Of a stretch of DNA of 64,000 nucleotides, positions 34,383-42,326 are shown piece after piece. Position 1 is the stretch's first letter, and every line of letters begins with the position of its first letter. The stretch covers positions 62,001 through 126,000 of the forward strand of contig CALVCL010000001.1 of NCBI GenBank assembly GCA_944326085.1. Direction: 5' to 3'. The notes below the pieces were generated by a model, which searched no databases, was not told the origin of the DNA, and saw nothing but the letters and a program-made list of their open reading frames with translations. The DNA is from an uncultured Tidjanibacter sp. GTDB taxonomy: Bacteria; Bacteroidota; Bacteroidia; Bacteroidales; Rikenellaceae. The translations under genes and the position numbers were made by a program.

Positions 34383-34847
34383 ATGAAGAAGAGTCTTCTC
34401 CTTGCGGCTGCCGTTTTGTTTGGCATGCTGCCGCTTTGCGCACAGCGGCTTGTAATTGGCGAGCGCGCTCCGGAACTTGCCGTTGAACAGTGGCTTACAG
34501 CAATGCCGGCTATTGACGGCGGGATGGTTATGGTTGCATTTTACCACTCGTCATATCCCGACAATGCCAGGTATGTTGATCGCTTGGGCGAAATTGCCGC
34601 CGATAATGCAGGCAGAATGACTGTTGTGGTTGTTACGAGGGAGAGTGGAGATGCCGTATCCGATGTGCTTTTGTCCGGTCAGCCGTCATATTATGTGGCA
34701 TACGATGCCGATGGCTCGGTCTTTGAGGCGTATGAAGCACACTATGTGCCTTATTCCGTTATATGCGGTCGCAGAGGCAGGGTACAGTGGGTTGGCAACA
34801 CTTTGTCGCTGACTGATTGTGATATAGAAAGAATAACGAAAAAATAG
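34383..34847 (+). CDS. Secreted thioredoxin-fold protein lacking the CXXC site
   Basis: 154 residues from the ATG at 34383, which gives a good signal peptide (MKKSLLLAAAVLFGMLPLCAQ). The rest resembles a TlpA/ResA-like thioredoxin fold: GERAPELAVEQWL, then a strand MVMVAFYHSSYPDNARYVDRLGE, VVVVTRESGD and a cis-Pro-like VPYSVICGRRGRVQW. Where thioredoxins have WCxxC after the first strand this protein has YHSSYPD, with no cysteine pair, so it cannot be a normal disulfide oxidoreductase. A binding or structural role is possible. It lies eight bases before meaB, which has no obvious link to it. Confidence 0.72.
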   Translation: MKKSLLLAAAVLFGMLPLCAQRLVIGERAPELAVEQWLTAMPAIDGGMVMVAFYHSSYPDNARYVDRLGEIAADNAGRMTVVVVTRESGDAVSDVLLSGQPSYYVAYDADGSVFEAYEAHYVPYSVICGRRGRVQWVGNTLSLTDCDIERITKK

Positions 34848-34855
34848 ACAGTACG

Positions 34856-35980
34856 ATGGATTATTCCGAACACTGGGAGCACCAGCACAGGCAAGACAAC
34901 AGGGACAGCGCGCTGCATGTGGCCGAAGGCACTGCGGAGCAGCCTTCCGTGAACCCTAATTTCAAGAGGAAACGGCGACCGTCGTTGACCACGGAACAGT
35001 ACGTGGCCGGCATATTGTCCGGTGATACCACCGTGCTTTCTCAGGCCATAACACTTGTCGAGAGCAACCGTCCGGAGCATTACGACCAGGCACAGCAGAT
35101 AATCGAGGCTTGTCTGCCTCATTCCGGCAAGTCGATACGTGTCGGAATTACCGGTGTGCCTGGAGCAGGCAAGTCCACCTTCATAGAGGCAGCGGGCGGC
35201 ATGGTGGCATCGCTCGGCCACAGGCTTGCGGTGCTTGCCATAGACCCGAGTTCCGAGCGCAGCGGCGGTTCGATATTGGGAGACAAGACGCGTATGGAGA
35301 CCATATCCTCCAATCCTGATGTTTTCATACGGCCTTCTCCGTCGGCAGGCTCACTGGGTGGGGTGGCACGCAAAACCCGCGAGTCGGTAATACTGTGTGA
35401 AGCGGCGGGTTTCGATGTCGTGTTCATCGAGACGGTAGGTGTAGGCCAAAGCGAAACGGCTGTTCATTCAATGGTGGACATTTTCATGCTGTTGCAGATT
35501 TCCGGGGCCGGTGACGAGCTTCAGGGTATCAAGCGCGGCATCATGGAGATGGCCGACATGGTGGTTATCAACAAGGCCGACGGAGAGAATGTGCAGCGGG
35601 CCAAACTCACGCAGCGTCAGATTGCCAATGCGCTGCATCTGTTTCCCGAGCCGGAGTCCGGTTGGCGTCCGCAGGTGCTGACATGTTCATCGGTCGAAGG
35701 CAGCGGCCTGTCCGAGATATGGAAGGGAGTAGAAGACTTTATCGCTTTTACCAAGAAAAACGGTTTCTTTGTTTCGAACCGTCGCAGGCAGAACAAGTAT
35801 TGGATGTACGAGAGTATAAACGAGGCATTGCGCAACAGTTTCTACCGAGACCCCAATATCGAGGCGGCAATTCCAGAAATGGAACGTAAGGTGCTTGGCG
35901 ATAGGCTCAGTTCGTTTGTCGCTGCAAAGAAACTGCTTGAAATGTATTTCGGTGACATGAAGGTCGGCACGGAGCTGTAA
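34856..35980 (+). CDS. meaB: Methylmalonyl-CoA mutase-associated GTPase MeaB
   Basis: 374 residues. A G3E-family metallochaperone GTPase: Walker A GVPGAGKSTFIEA, then AIDPSSERSGGSILGDKTRM and FIETVGVGQSE (switch regions), NKADGEN (base recognition) and a C-terminal dimerisation helix. It protects and reloads adenosylcobalamin-dependent methylmalonyl-CoA mutase. The N-terminus carries an extra acidic/His-rich stretch of about 40 residues before the usual start. The mutase genes are not in this window. The B12-uptake operon lies 2 kb away, which fits the cofactor demand but is not an operon link. Confidence 0.94.
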   Translation: MDYSEHWEHQHRQDNRDSALHVAEGTAEQPSVNPNFKRKRRPSLTTEQYVAGILSGDTTVLSQAITLVESNRPEHYDQAQQIIEACLPHSGKSIRVGITGVPGAGKSTFIEAAGGMVASLGHRLAVLAIDPSSERSGGSILGDKTRMETISSNPDVFIRPSPSAGSLGGVARKTRESVILCEAAGFDVVFIETVGVGQSETAVHSMVDIFMLLQISGAGDELQGIKRGIMEMADMVVINKADGENVQRAKLTQRQIANALHLFPEPESGWRPQVLTCSSVEGSGLSEIWKGVEDFIAFTKKNGFFVSNRRRQNKYWMYESINEALRNSFYRDPNIEAAIPEMERKVLGDRLSSFVAAKKLLEMYFGDMKVGTEL

Positions 35981-35994
35981 CAGTGTTGCAAGCG

Positions 35995-36036
35995 ACAAAG
36001 CAAATGGGCGGATTATTTTCCGCCCATTTGCTTTGT
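35995..36036. terminator. Convergent terminator between meaB and pfkA
   Basis: Perfect 17-base-pair stem, 35995-36011 with 36020-36036, eight-base AT loop. Confidence 0.8.
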
Positions 36037-36051
36037 ATTGTCGTTTTGGTA

Positions 36052-37032
36052 TTATACCGATAACATTTTGATTGTCTGCAGGAGGTCGCGGTTGATTGGT
36101 TTGTCGTCGCGTATCGCTTTCGAGAATGGCACGTATACGAGCCTGTCGTCCTGAATACCCACCATGACGTTGCGCTGGCCCTCGATGAGGGCATTCACTG
36201 CCGCCTCACCCATACGTGTTGCCAGTATACGGTCGGCAGCCGTAGGCGAACCGCCGCGCTGGATGTGGCCGAGAATGGTTACGCGCACCTCGTATTCGGG
36301 GTATTCGCGTTTCACGCGTTCGGCAAGACCCATGGCGCCGCCGGTAACCTCGCTTTCGGCCACGAGTACTATGCTGCTGTTCTTGCTTTTTCGGAAGCCG
36401 CTCTGGATGAGTTCCGCGAGCTGGTCGACCTCGGTCGCTATTTCGGGAATTATTGCCGCTTCGGCACCTGTCGCCACCGCCCCGTTGAGGGCGAGGAAGC
36501 CTGCGTTGCGCCCCATGACCTCTATGAAGAAAAGCCTTTCGTGCGACATTGCCGTGTCGCGTATCTTGTCGACGGCCCAGGTTATGGTATTTAGGGCCGT
36601 ATCGTAACCTATGGTGGTGTCGGTACCGGACAGGTCGTTATCTATGGTGCCTGGCAGACCTACAATCGGGAAGTCGTATTCAGCTGCCAGTACGCGTGCA
36701 CCGGCCAGCGAACCGTCGCCTCCTATCACTACGAGAGCATCTATGCCGTGGGCCTGTATGTTGTCGAATGCGGTTTTACGGCCTTCGGAAGTCTCGAATT
36801 CCTTGCTGCGTGCGGTTTTGAGGATTGTGCCGCCGCGCTGGATTATATTGCTGACACTGTCCGTGGTGAGAGTTTCCACCTCGTTGTTTATCAGACCCCT
36901 GTAGCCATGGTATATGCCCTTGACACCAAAGCCGTTGTACAGTGCCGTGCGTGTTACCGCCCTTATGGCAGCATTCATTCCGGGAGCATCGCCCCCCGAT
37001 GTGAGAATTCCGATGCAGTTTATGGCATGCAT
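36052..37032 (-). CDS. pfkA: ATP-dependent 6-phosphofructokinase
   Basis: 326 residues, the bacterial PfkA length. Motifs: [18 protein letters not shown] at the start, GGDGSLAGA (ATP), [16 protein letters not shown] with the catalytic Asp, [12 protein letters not shown] and [10 protein letters not shown]. It phosphorylates fructose 6-phosphate in glycolysis. The GGDGS motif fits an ATP-using rather than PPi-using enzyme, since PPi types carry an Asp in place of the Gly. Two -7 boxes on the minus strand (37121-37128 and 37131-37138) lie about 90-105 bases upstream. Confidence 0.96.
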   Translation of the reverse strand: MHAINCIGILTSGGDAPGMNAAIRAVTRTALYNGFGVKGIYHGYRGLINNEVETLTTDSVSNIIQRGGTILKTARSKEFETSEGRKTAFDNIQAHGIDALVVIGGDGSLAGARVLAAEYDFPIVGLPGTIDNDLSGTDTTIGYDTALNTITWAVDKIRDTAMSHERLFFIEVMGRNAGFLALNGAVATGAEAAIIPEIATEVDQLAELIQSGFRKSKNSSIVLVAESEVTGGAMGLAERVKREYPEYEVRVTILGHIQRGGSPTAADRILATRMGEAAVNALIEGQRNVMVGIQDDRLVYVPFSKAIRDDKPINRDLLQTIKMLSV

Positions 37033-37120
37033 GTCAGTAGTGAATTAGTTTCGGTTTATTTTAATTAAGGTTTATTTTACCGGTTTACATATATTACTAC
37101 ATGAGTGTCGGCTGACGTTT

Positions 37121-37138
37121 CAAAATTACTCAAATTTA
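37121..37138 (-). promoter_or_regulatory. Two -7 boxes upstream of pfkA
   Basis: TAATTTTG (37121-37128) and TAAATTTG (37131-37138) on the minus strand, ten bases apart. Either may start the pfkA transcript; the leader would be about 85-100 bases. Confidence 0.4.
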
Positions 37139-37263
37139 TGTAAGACACGTGTATCTTTCAATGAAACGCAGTGCGTGGTGGCATATTGTGTAGCGTATGC
37201 AGCATGTACATATGCCTGCCGGTTATGTGAATATGACAGTTTCAGTATTTGTTTGTCATTCAT

Positions 37264-37271
37264 TATATTTG
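37264..37271 (+). promoter_or_regulatory. -7 box for the small peptide/fimbrillin-like pair
   Basis: TATATTTG, 29 bases before the ATG at 37301. The region from 37033 to 37263 holds no gene. Confidence 0.6.
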
Positions 37272-37300
37272 TGTTGGTTTAATGAATAAAAACAATTGGA

Positions 37301-37444
37301 ATGCATAAAAGCAAGATTGAGTACGAGCGCCCCGTGATAGAGGTGCTGTGCATATGTGTCGAGGCAGGTATAGCCACTTCATACGGAGAGGAAGGGGCAG
37401 CCGGAGGGGTGCTGAATGTGGATGATACTGATTGGGGATGGTGA
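37301..37444 (+). CDS. Short peptide gene translationally coupled to a fimbrillin-like lipoprotein
   Basis: 47 residues: MHKSKIEYERPVIEVLCICV, then EAGIATSYGEEGAAG, then an acidic, Trp-rich end DDTDWGW. The start (basic, then YxxPxIEVL) and the acidic Trp-containing tail match short unannotated proteins I recall from many Bacteroidales genomes, but no function is known to me. There is no signal peptide. Its stop codon overlaps the start of the next gene (TGATG), indicating translational coupling, and a -7 box lies just upstream, so it is very likely translated. Confidence 0.65.
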   Translation: MHKSKIEYERPVIEVLCICVEAGIATSYGEEGAAGGVLNVDDTDWGW

Positions 37445-38808
37445 TGAAACGCAGTTGGAGTATTGTCGGCCTGTGTGCCGGATTGTTTGCACTGGGTAGT
37501 CTTTGCTCCTGTGGACAAAGCCATGACAGTGAAGTTCACAGAGGAGTTCGCATCGTGTCCGGAGCCTGCACCTCTGCGGTGACAAGGGTCGATTATGAAG
37601 TTGACGGAGATGTGCACCGTGTCGTATGGGAGGAAGGTGATGCCCTGCGGGTGGCGGCCTTCTGCAACGGTGTCAGAGTTGTGGATGACGGTCGTATGTG
37701 GAGTCTGTTCAATATGGACAGCAGTCAGACTTTTGACAGAGATTATATGCTGTTTGCTGGCAATGCCTTGCTGCCTGACGGCTTTGCAGCCCCTGTTACG
37801 GAGAAGCTGTATGCCGTATATCCGGCCGATGTCATGGGTGACGGTACCGATCGGTTGGAATTTCCTGCAAGGCAGGTTTACGAAGAAGGCTCATTCTGTA
37901 CAGATGCAGTGATTATGTTTTCTGCACCTGTCGAGACAGAGCTGCCTGTCGAGGGAACGGTTCACACAAAAGCCTTCAGATTTGCCCATCATACAGGTTA
38001 TCTCGAACTTACTCCAAAGGGACTGCCTGAGTCCATTCAGAATGAAAGCGTGGCGGAGGTGTCTGTGAGAGCAGTTAACGGCAGTGCTATGGCTGGTGCA
38101 TTCGTTGTCGGCATCGATGATGCCGCTGGGAGCTGGTCTTTGGTGCCGGATACCGGTGGAGCGGTGTCGGATTGTATCGTTGTCGATTACGATGGCAGCG
38201 GAGTGACGGTAGGCAGCCTGGGGGCATGTCGGTTCTCATTGTTGCCTGATGATTATGGCGATGTCGAATTTAAGATTGTGACGGAGAGCGGTGCGGAGGT
38301 CGTCATGCCTCGCAGCGGATTGGCCGTGCAATCCGGTGTGCTCAGTCGGCAGGATATTAATTTCAGGGGCGGAGACAGTTTCACAGTACCTGTGGAAACA
38401 ATGCTGACAGGCAATGACCTCGGACTGTCTGCTATATTCAGCGGAGAGAAGACGGGCGAAAAGGACGGTGTGGTCTATAGTTACAATAAGTTGAAGAGGC
38501 AATCGGCCGATGACGGAATGCATATTGTATTCCGCAGCAAAGGAGAGGGTTATCTGTGGAACGAGACAGCTTTCCCGGGCAGGATTGCTGCTGTCGAGAT
38601 TGTTGGCGGCAAATTGACGGTGGCTTTCGGAACGTCTCCGGACAGTTGGACCGAGGTGGTCAAAGAGGTCGGTGTCGATGCAGGTACGTATAGGTATGTA
38701 CCGCCTACCGACGGCACGTATTGTTATGTGCGTATATCAAATGACAATTATGTTAACAGTATCGGAGTCGCAAGTATTTGCATAACATGCGTGGTGAATG
38801 GCATATAG
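37444..38808 (+). CDS. Fimbrillin-like lipoprotein
   Basis: 454 residues from the ATG at 37444. Lipoprotein signal ending SLCSC (Cys23). The next domain has DVHRVVWEEGDALRVAAF, the W..GD pattern at the start of fimbrillin-like/Mfa-type domains, then a donor/acceptor-like YAVYPADVMGDG and AFRFAHHTGYLELT. The C-terminal ~120 residues form a separate beta-domain. Such proteins are exported via lipid anchors and may be processed and assembled into surface pili; no Arg/Lys-gingipain-type cleavage site can be assigned here. No other pilus gene is near. Partner: the 47-residue peptide upstream. Confidence 0.75.
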   Translation: MKRSWSIVGLCAGLFALGSLCSCGQSHDSEVHRGVRIVSGACTSAVTRVDYEVDGDVHRVVWEEGDALRVAAFCNGVRVVDDGRMWSLFNMDSSQTFDRDYMLFAGNALLPDGFAAPVTEKLYAVYPADVMGDGTDRLEFPARQVYEEGSFCTDAVIMFSAPVETELPVEGTVHTKAFRFAHHTGYLELTPKGLPESIQNESVAEVSVRAVNGSAMAGAFVVGIDDAAGSWSLVPDTGGAVSDCIVVDYDGSGVTVGSLGACRFSLLPDDYGDVEFKIVTESGAEVVMPRSGLAVQSGVLSRQDINFRGGDSFTVPVETMLTGNDLGLSAIFSGEKTGEKDGVVYSYNKLKRQSADDGMHIVFRSKGEGYLWNETAFPGRIAAVEIVGGKLTVAFGTSPDSWTEVVKEVGVDAGTYRYVPPTDGTYCYVRISNDNYVNSIGVASICITCVVNGI

Positions 38809-38826
38809 CGGATGCTGACATGTTTT

Positions 38827-38869
38827 GAAGCAAAAAGGCCGTCCCCAAGAAGGACGGCCTTTTTGCTTC
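38827..38869. terminator. Convergent terminator between the fimbrillin-like gene and efp
   Basis: Perfect 18-base-pair stem, 38827-38844 with 38852-38869; the A and T tracts are in the stem. Confidence 0.85.
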
Positions 38870-38883
38870 CGATACGGATTGGC

Positions 38884-39450
38884 TTATTTTATCCTTTCGT
38901 AGTATTCGCGGGTACGGGTATCGACACGTATCTTGTCGCCGGTGTTGATGAAGAGTGGCACCTTGATGGTGGCGCCGGTGTTCACCGTTGCGGCCTTCAG
39001 CGAGTTCGACGAAGCGGTATCGCCCTTTATGCCGGGTTCTGTATAGGTTACCTCCATATCGACAATGGGTGGGAGTTCGGCAGAGAGGGCAATCTCCTTG
39101 TCGGTATGGAACATGACTTCTACTATCTGACCGTCGGCCATGAGGTCGGCGTTTTCTATCATGTCCTTGTTTATGGTGATTTCCTCGAAAGTTTCGGTGT
39201 GCATGAAGTGTGCGCCCATGTCGTCCTCATAGGTGAACTGGTAGGGGCGGCGCTCAACCCTTACGGGTTCTATTTTCTCGCCTGCCGAGAAAGTTTTGTC
39301 GAGAATACGGCCGTTTTCGAGGTTTTTTAGTTTGGTGCGTACGAAAGCGGGGCCTTTGCCAGGTTTAACATGCAGAAACTCTACGACGCTGAAAGTCTTG
39401 CCGTCGAGTTCTATGCACATACCGTTCTTTATGTCTGCGGTTGTAGCCAT
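38884..39450 (-). CDS. efp: Elongation factor P
   Basis: 188 residues. EF-P relieves ribosome stalling at polyproline. The three-domain order is visible: [21 protein letters not shown], the tip loop [13 protein letters not shown] with a Lys at the modification position (the residue between Gly and Gly), then a long domain ending in [25 protein letters not shown]. Lys rather than Arg means a Lys-type modification if any; no EpmA-like modifying enzyme lies nearby. Alone with a -7 box on the minus strand at 39515-39522. Confidence 0.96.
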   Translation of the reverse strand: MATTADIKNGMCIELDGKTFSVVEFLHVKPGKGPAFVRTKLKNLENGRILDKTFSAGEKIEPVRVERRPYQFTYEDDMGAHFMHTETFEEITINKDMIENADLMADGQIVEVMFHTDKEIALSAELPPIVDMEVTYTEPGIKGDTASSNSLKAATVNTGATIKVPLFINTGDKIRVDTRTREYYERIK

Positions 39451-39514
39451 TTGAGTTTGTATTTTTATGGTTTGTATTTTTACTTCTGAAATGTTGTTCA
39501 GACAAATGAACAGG

Positions 39515-39522
39515 CAAAGTTA
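39515..39522 (-). promoter_or_regulatory. -7 box for efp
   Basis: TAACTTTG on the minus strand, 64 bases upstream of the start codon. Confidence 0.5.
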
Positions 39523-39574
39523 CGGATTTTTTCGCATATATGAAACAGCCCCTTTGCATGTTGACGGCGCAGGG

Positions 39575-40138
39575 TCAGTCGTTGTCTTTGCCTTGCCATT
39601 CGTAGCCTTCGGCATGAAGGCCGAGCATGGCCGCAGCCCTGCTTGCCACGGTGTCGCAGAGTTGTTCCATATCCGCCGGCCGCGAATAGAATGACGGGCA
39701 TGCGGGCAGTATGACTGCTCCGCATTCCGACAGCAGAGCCAGGTTGTGCAGGTGTATGGTGCTGAGAGGGGTTTCGCGTACGACTAGTACCAGGCGGTGG
39801 CGCTCCTTGAGCATTACATCTGCGGCCCGTCCTATCAGGTCCGACGATATGCCGGCAGCTATGCGTCCTGCACTTCCAACCGAGCACGGTACGATTGCCA
39901 TTGCATCGTAGCCTGCCGAGCCTGAAGCCGGAGCGGCAAACATATCGTCATTGTCGAATATCCTGATGCGCGGGTCTTCGGGCAGTTTTTCCTTCTCGTA
40001 TTCCATCACGGCGCGACCGTTGCGGCTGAATATTACGGCGATTTGCTCGACATCTTCTGACCGCAGAATGTGTTCCATGACCTTGCGTGCATATATTGCA
40101 CCGCTGGCCCCCGTGACGGCTACTATTATTTTTTTCAT
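39575..40138 (-). CDS. ubiX: Flavin prenyltransferase UbiX
   Basis: 187 residues. UbiX attaches dimethylallyl to FMN to make the prenyl-FMN cofactor of UbiD-type decarboxylases. Visible: VAVTGASGAIYA at the start (FMN phosphate loop), IVPCSVGSAGRIAAGISSDLIGRAADV and the signature LVLVVRETPLSTIHLHN. Length is normal. ubiD is not adjacent, so the partner decarboxylase is elsewhere or the gene supports menaquinone-related chemistry (inference). Confidence 0.94.
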   Translation of the reverse strand: MKKIIVAVTGASGAIYARKVMEHILRSEDVEQIAVIFSRNGRAVMEYEKEKLPEDPRIRIFDNDDMFAAPASGSAGYDAMAIVPCSVGSAGRIAAGISSDLIGRAADVMLKERHRLVLVVRETPLSTIHLHNLALLSECGAVILPACPSFYSRPADMEQLCDTVASRAAAMLGLHAEGYEWQGKDND

Positions 40139-40167
40139 GCTGTGAAATGTTTGTACGGCGCGGACTG

Positions 40168-40890
40168 TCAGTATATTTCGGTGCCGTCACTCTCCTCTGG
40201 AATCCACATGCGTCTGTTGCGTTCATGCATCACCCGTAAGGCTACAGGCCGACACGTCATGTCGGCCGTGGCGGTTATGTCTGCCTGTATTGTTGCAAAA
40301 CCCAGACCGAGCCCGATGATATGTTCGATGGAACGCGGCAGTGCGTATTTCATGTTGCGGTAAGCCTTGACGGAGTCGTGAAACACCACTACGGAGCCTC
40401 CTCTTACATATTCCGTTACATTGTGAAGACATTGTTTCGGTGACAGTTTCTGATTGTAGTCGCCGCTTACTATGCCGCCCATAACGAGCCTGTAACGTTC
40501 CGACAGTACTTCTGCCTGACGTTTGCGGATACGTCCGTATGGCGGGCGGAAGAGGTCTGAACCTACCAGTGCGTTTGCAAGTTCCACATCTTCGATATAT
40601 TGTTCGGTGGACATTCCCCAGCCCTTGATGTGGCTGTAGGAGTGGTTGCCTATCTTGTGCCCTGCTTCGACTATTGCGCGGAACAGGTCATGATGCTGTT
40701 CCACATTTTTGCCGAGACAGAAGAATGTGGCCTTGATGCCGTAGTGTTCCAGCGTGTGCAGCACATACGGGGTGATGTCGGGCGTAGGGCCGTCGTCGAA
40801 CGTGAGATATACGTTTTCGCGGTCCTCAATCTCCCATGTCATTGTCGGGAGCAATGGCTTCAGCAGCGTCAGTATGCGCGGATTGAACAT
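40168..40890 (-). CDS. Polysaccharide deacetylase family protein (NodB homology)
   Basis: 240 residues. NodB motifs: VYLTFDDGPTPDITPYVL (catalytic Asp and metal Asp), KIGNHSYSHIKG (H-x3-H metal site), and RPPYGRIRKRQ (catalytic Arg region). No clear signal peptide, although the start is somewhat hydrophobic. These enzymes remove N-acetyl groups from peptidoglycan, chitin-like or surface glycans; which substrate here cannot be told. It lies 29 bases upstream of ubiX and may share its transcript. -7 box on the minus strand at 40916-40923. Confidence 0.9.
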   Translation of the reverse strand: MFNPRILTLLKPLLPTMTWEIEDRENVYLTFDDGPTPDITPYVLHTLEHYGIKATFFCLGKNVEQHHDLFRAIVEAGHKIGNHSYSHIKGWGMSTEQYIEDVELANALVGSDLFRPPYGRIRKRQAEVLSERYRLVMGGIVSGDYNQKLSPKQCLHNVTEYVRGGSVVVFHDSVKAYRNMKYALPRSIEHIIGLGLGFATIQADITATADMTCRPVALRVMHERNRRMWIPEESDGTEIY

Positions 40891-40915
40891 CGGCGTTGTC
40901 GTGGATTTGGACGTG

Positions 40916-40923
40916 CAAATTTA
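40916..40923 (-). promoter_or_regulatory. -7 box for the deacetylase-ubiX run
   Basis: TAAATTTG on the minus strand, 25 bases upstream of the start codon. Confidence 0.5.
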
Positions 40924-40956
40924 GTATCATTTATCAAGAATAGGTCATAATTTCCC

Positions 40957-40964
40957 TATCTTTG
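40957..40964 (+). promoter_or_regulatory. -7 box for the DUF4837 gene
   Basis: TATCTTTG, 50 bases before the ATG at 41015. Confidence 0.55.
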
Positions 40965-41014
40965 TAAAATTGCATCCGTATTGGGACTTTGTATTATTGT
41001 AAACGGATTGAATT

Positions 41015-42037
41015 ATGAATAGGTTGTATTCCATATTTTGTGCTGCGGTAATTGGATTTTGTGCCGTGGCGCTTGCAGCGTGCAGCGGCAGCGGCACGGG
41101 CGATTTCAACAATGCCGGCGGCAAGCCTTACGAAATTATCTTGTCTGTGGAGCATGAGTTGTGGAACGGTGAGGCGGGCGATACTCTGCGCTCCGTGTTG
41201 CTCGAACCTGTTCCGATGCTCAATCAGGTCGAGCCTATGTTCGATGTGTCGCGTGTCAATCCAGGGGCCTTGAAGGACGTTGTACTGCGTCACAGAAATA
41301 TTCTGATTGTCGGCATTAATTCCGATTTGAAGGAACCGGAGTCCGTAGCACGTTACAATGTGTATGCGCGTCCGCAGATAATAGTCAATATCACTGCACC
41401 CGACAGCGGCAGTCTTGTGCGTTACCTCTCCGACAACCGCAGGGAATTGCAGCAGCTTTTCGAGATTACCGAACGTGACAGGGCTGTGGCCAACAACCGC
41501 AAATACGGGGAGAGAGGTATTGCCGTGGAGGTGCGCAAAATGTTCGATGTAGGTGTCAACATTCCTCGCGGCTTTTCCATCAGGAGCCGTTCTGGCAACG
41601 ATTTCATGTGGATAGGCAACGATGTGCGTACTGCCATACAGGGCTTTGTGATATACAGTTATCCCTATTCCGGCAGAGGTGATTTCGACAGGGACAGGCT
41701 CATTGAACGCCGCAATGAATTCATGGCGCGTATTCCCGGACCGTCTGAAGGTTCCTTCATGTCGACGGAGAACGAATATATACAGCCGGAGGTGGCGTAT
41801 GTCAGGATAAACGGCCGTCCATGGGCGCGTATGAGCGGTTTCTGGTATGTGGAGAACGATTTTATGGGTGGTCCGTTCGTCAACTATTCGACTGTTGACG
41901 AGAAGAGCGGCAGGATTGTATCTATGGATTGCTTTGTTTATTCCCCCAAGGACCCGAAACGCAATATGCTTCACCAACTCGAACATATTGTCTATACGGC
42001 TGATTTCGCGTCGTTGCAGTCCGAAACTGAAAAGTAG
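41015..42037 (+). CDS. DUF4837 family lipoprotein
   Basis: 340 residues. Signal with a lipobox-like ALAAC (Cys23) followed by a Gly/Ser linker. The body matches DUF4837, seen only in Bacteroidetes: PYEIILSVEHELWNGEAGDTL, then VEPMFDVSRVNPGAL, FDVGVNIPRGFSIRS, GFVIYSYPYSG and WYVENDFMGGPFVNYS. Function unknown. Highly Trp/Tyr-rich, likely periplasmic or surface-exposed. Alone, ending at a terminator. Confidence 0.85.
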   Translation: MNRLYSIFCAAVIGFCAVALAACSGSGTGDFNNAGGKPYEIILSVEHELWNGEAGDTLRSVLLEPVPMLNQVEPMFDVSRVNPGALKDVVLRHRNILIVGINSDLKEPESVARYNVYARPQIIVNITAPDSGSLVRYLSDNRRELQQLFEITERDRAVANNRKYGERGIAVEVRKMFDVGVNIPRGFSIRSRSGNDFMWIGNDVRTAIQGFVIYSYPYSGRGDFDRDRLIERRNEFMARIPGPSEGSFMSTENEYIQPEVAYVRINGRPWARMSGFWYVENDFMGGPFVNYSTVDEKSGRIVSMDCFVYSPKDPKRNMLHQLEHIVYTADFASLQSETEK

Positions 42038-42050
42038 CAGAATGAGATTG

Positions 42051-42084
42051 AAAACGCCGCCCTATAGTACAGTGGCGGCGTTTT
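42051..42084 (+). terminator. Terminator of the DUF4837 gene
   Basis: An 11-base-pair stem, 42051-42061 with 42074-42084, ending in a T run. Confidence 0.8.
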
Positions 42085-42101
42085 TATTTGCGGAGTGTCG
42101 G

Positions 42102-42224
42102 TTAGTTGAACAGGTAACCGAGTCGCAGCGACATTGTCATGTTGTTGTCGAGCCCTGTAGGCTTCGGCTGAAAGTAATGCGCACCGAGACCTGTGGTGAA
42201 GCGCGACTTTGTTTTGCCGAGGTG
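42102..42224 (-). pseudogene. C-terminal remnant of an outer-membrane beta-barrel protein
   Basis: On the minus strand the last 40 codons before a TAA read as an outer-membrane barrel end: SRFTTGLGAHYFQPKPTGLD, then NNMTMSLRLGYLFN, with alternating hydrophobics and a terminal aromatic region. There is no start codon or signal upstream in this frame; the sequence merges with the terminator of clpB. It therefore looks like a 3' fragment left after deletion of most of a gene. Too short for function. Confidence 0.5.
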
Positions 42225-42276
42225 TCTAATTGAATATAATAAACTAAATATCGAATTTGGTCTCGCCGGATAAAAT

Positions 42277-42306
42277 AAAACCGGAGGGCGTACGCCCTCC
42301 GGTTTT
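42277..42306 (-). terminator. Terminator of clpB
   Basis: Near-perfect palindrome, 42277-42290 with 42293-42306, GC-rich with A/T ends. It lies just beyond the clpB stop codon. Confidence 0.8.
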
Positions 42307-42326
42307 TCGAAGCGGTATGATATGTA

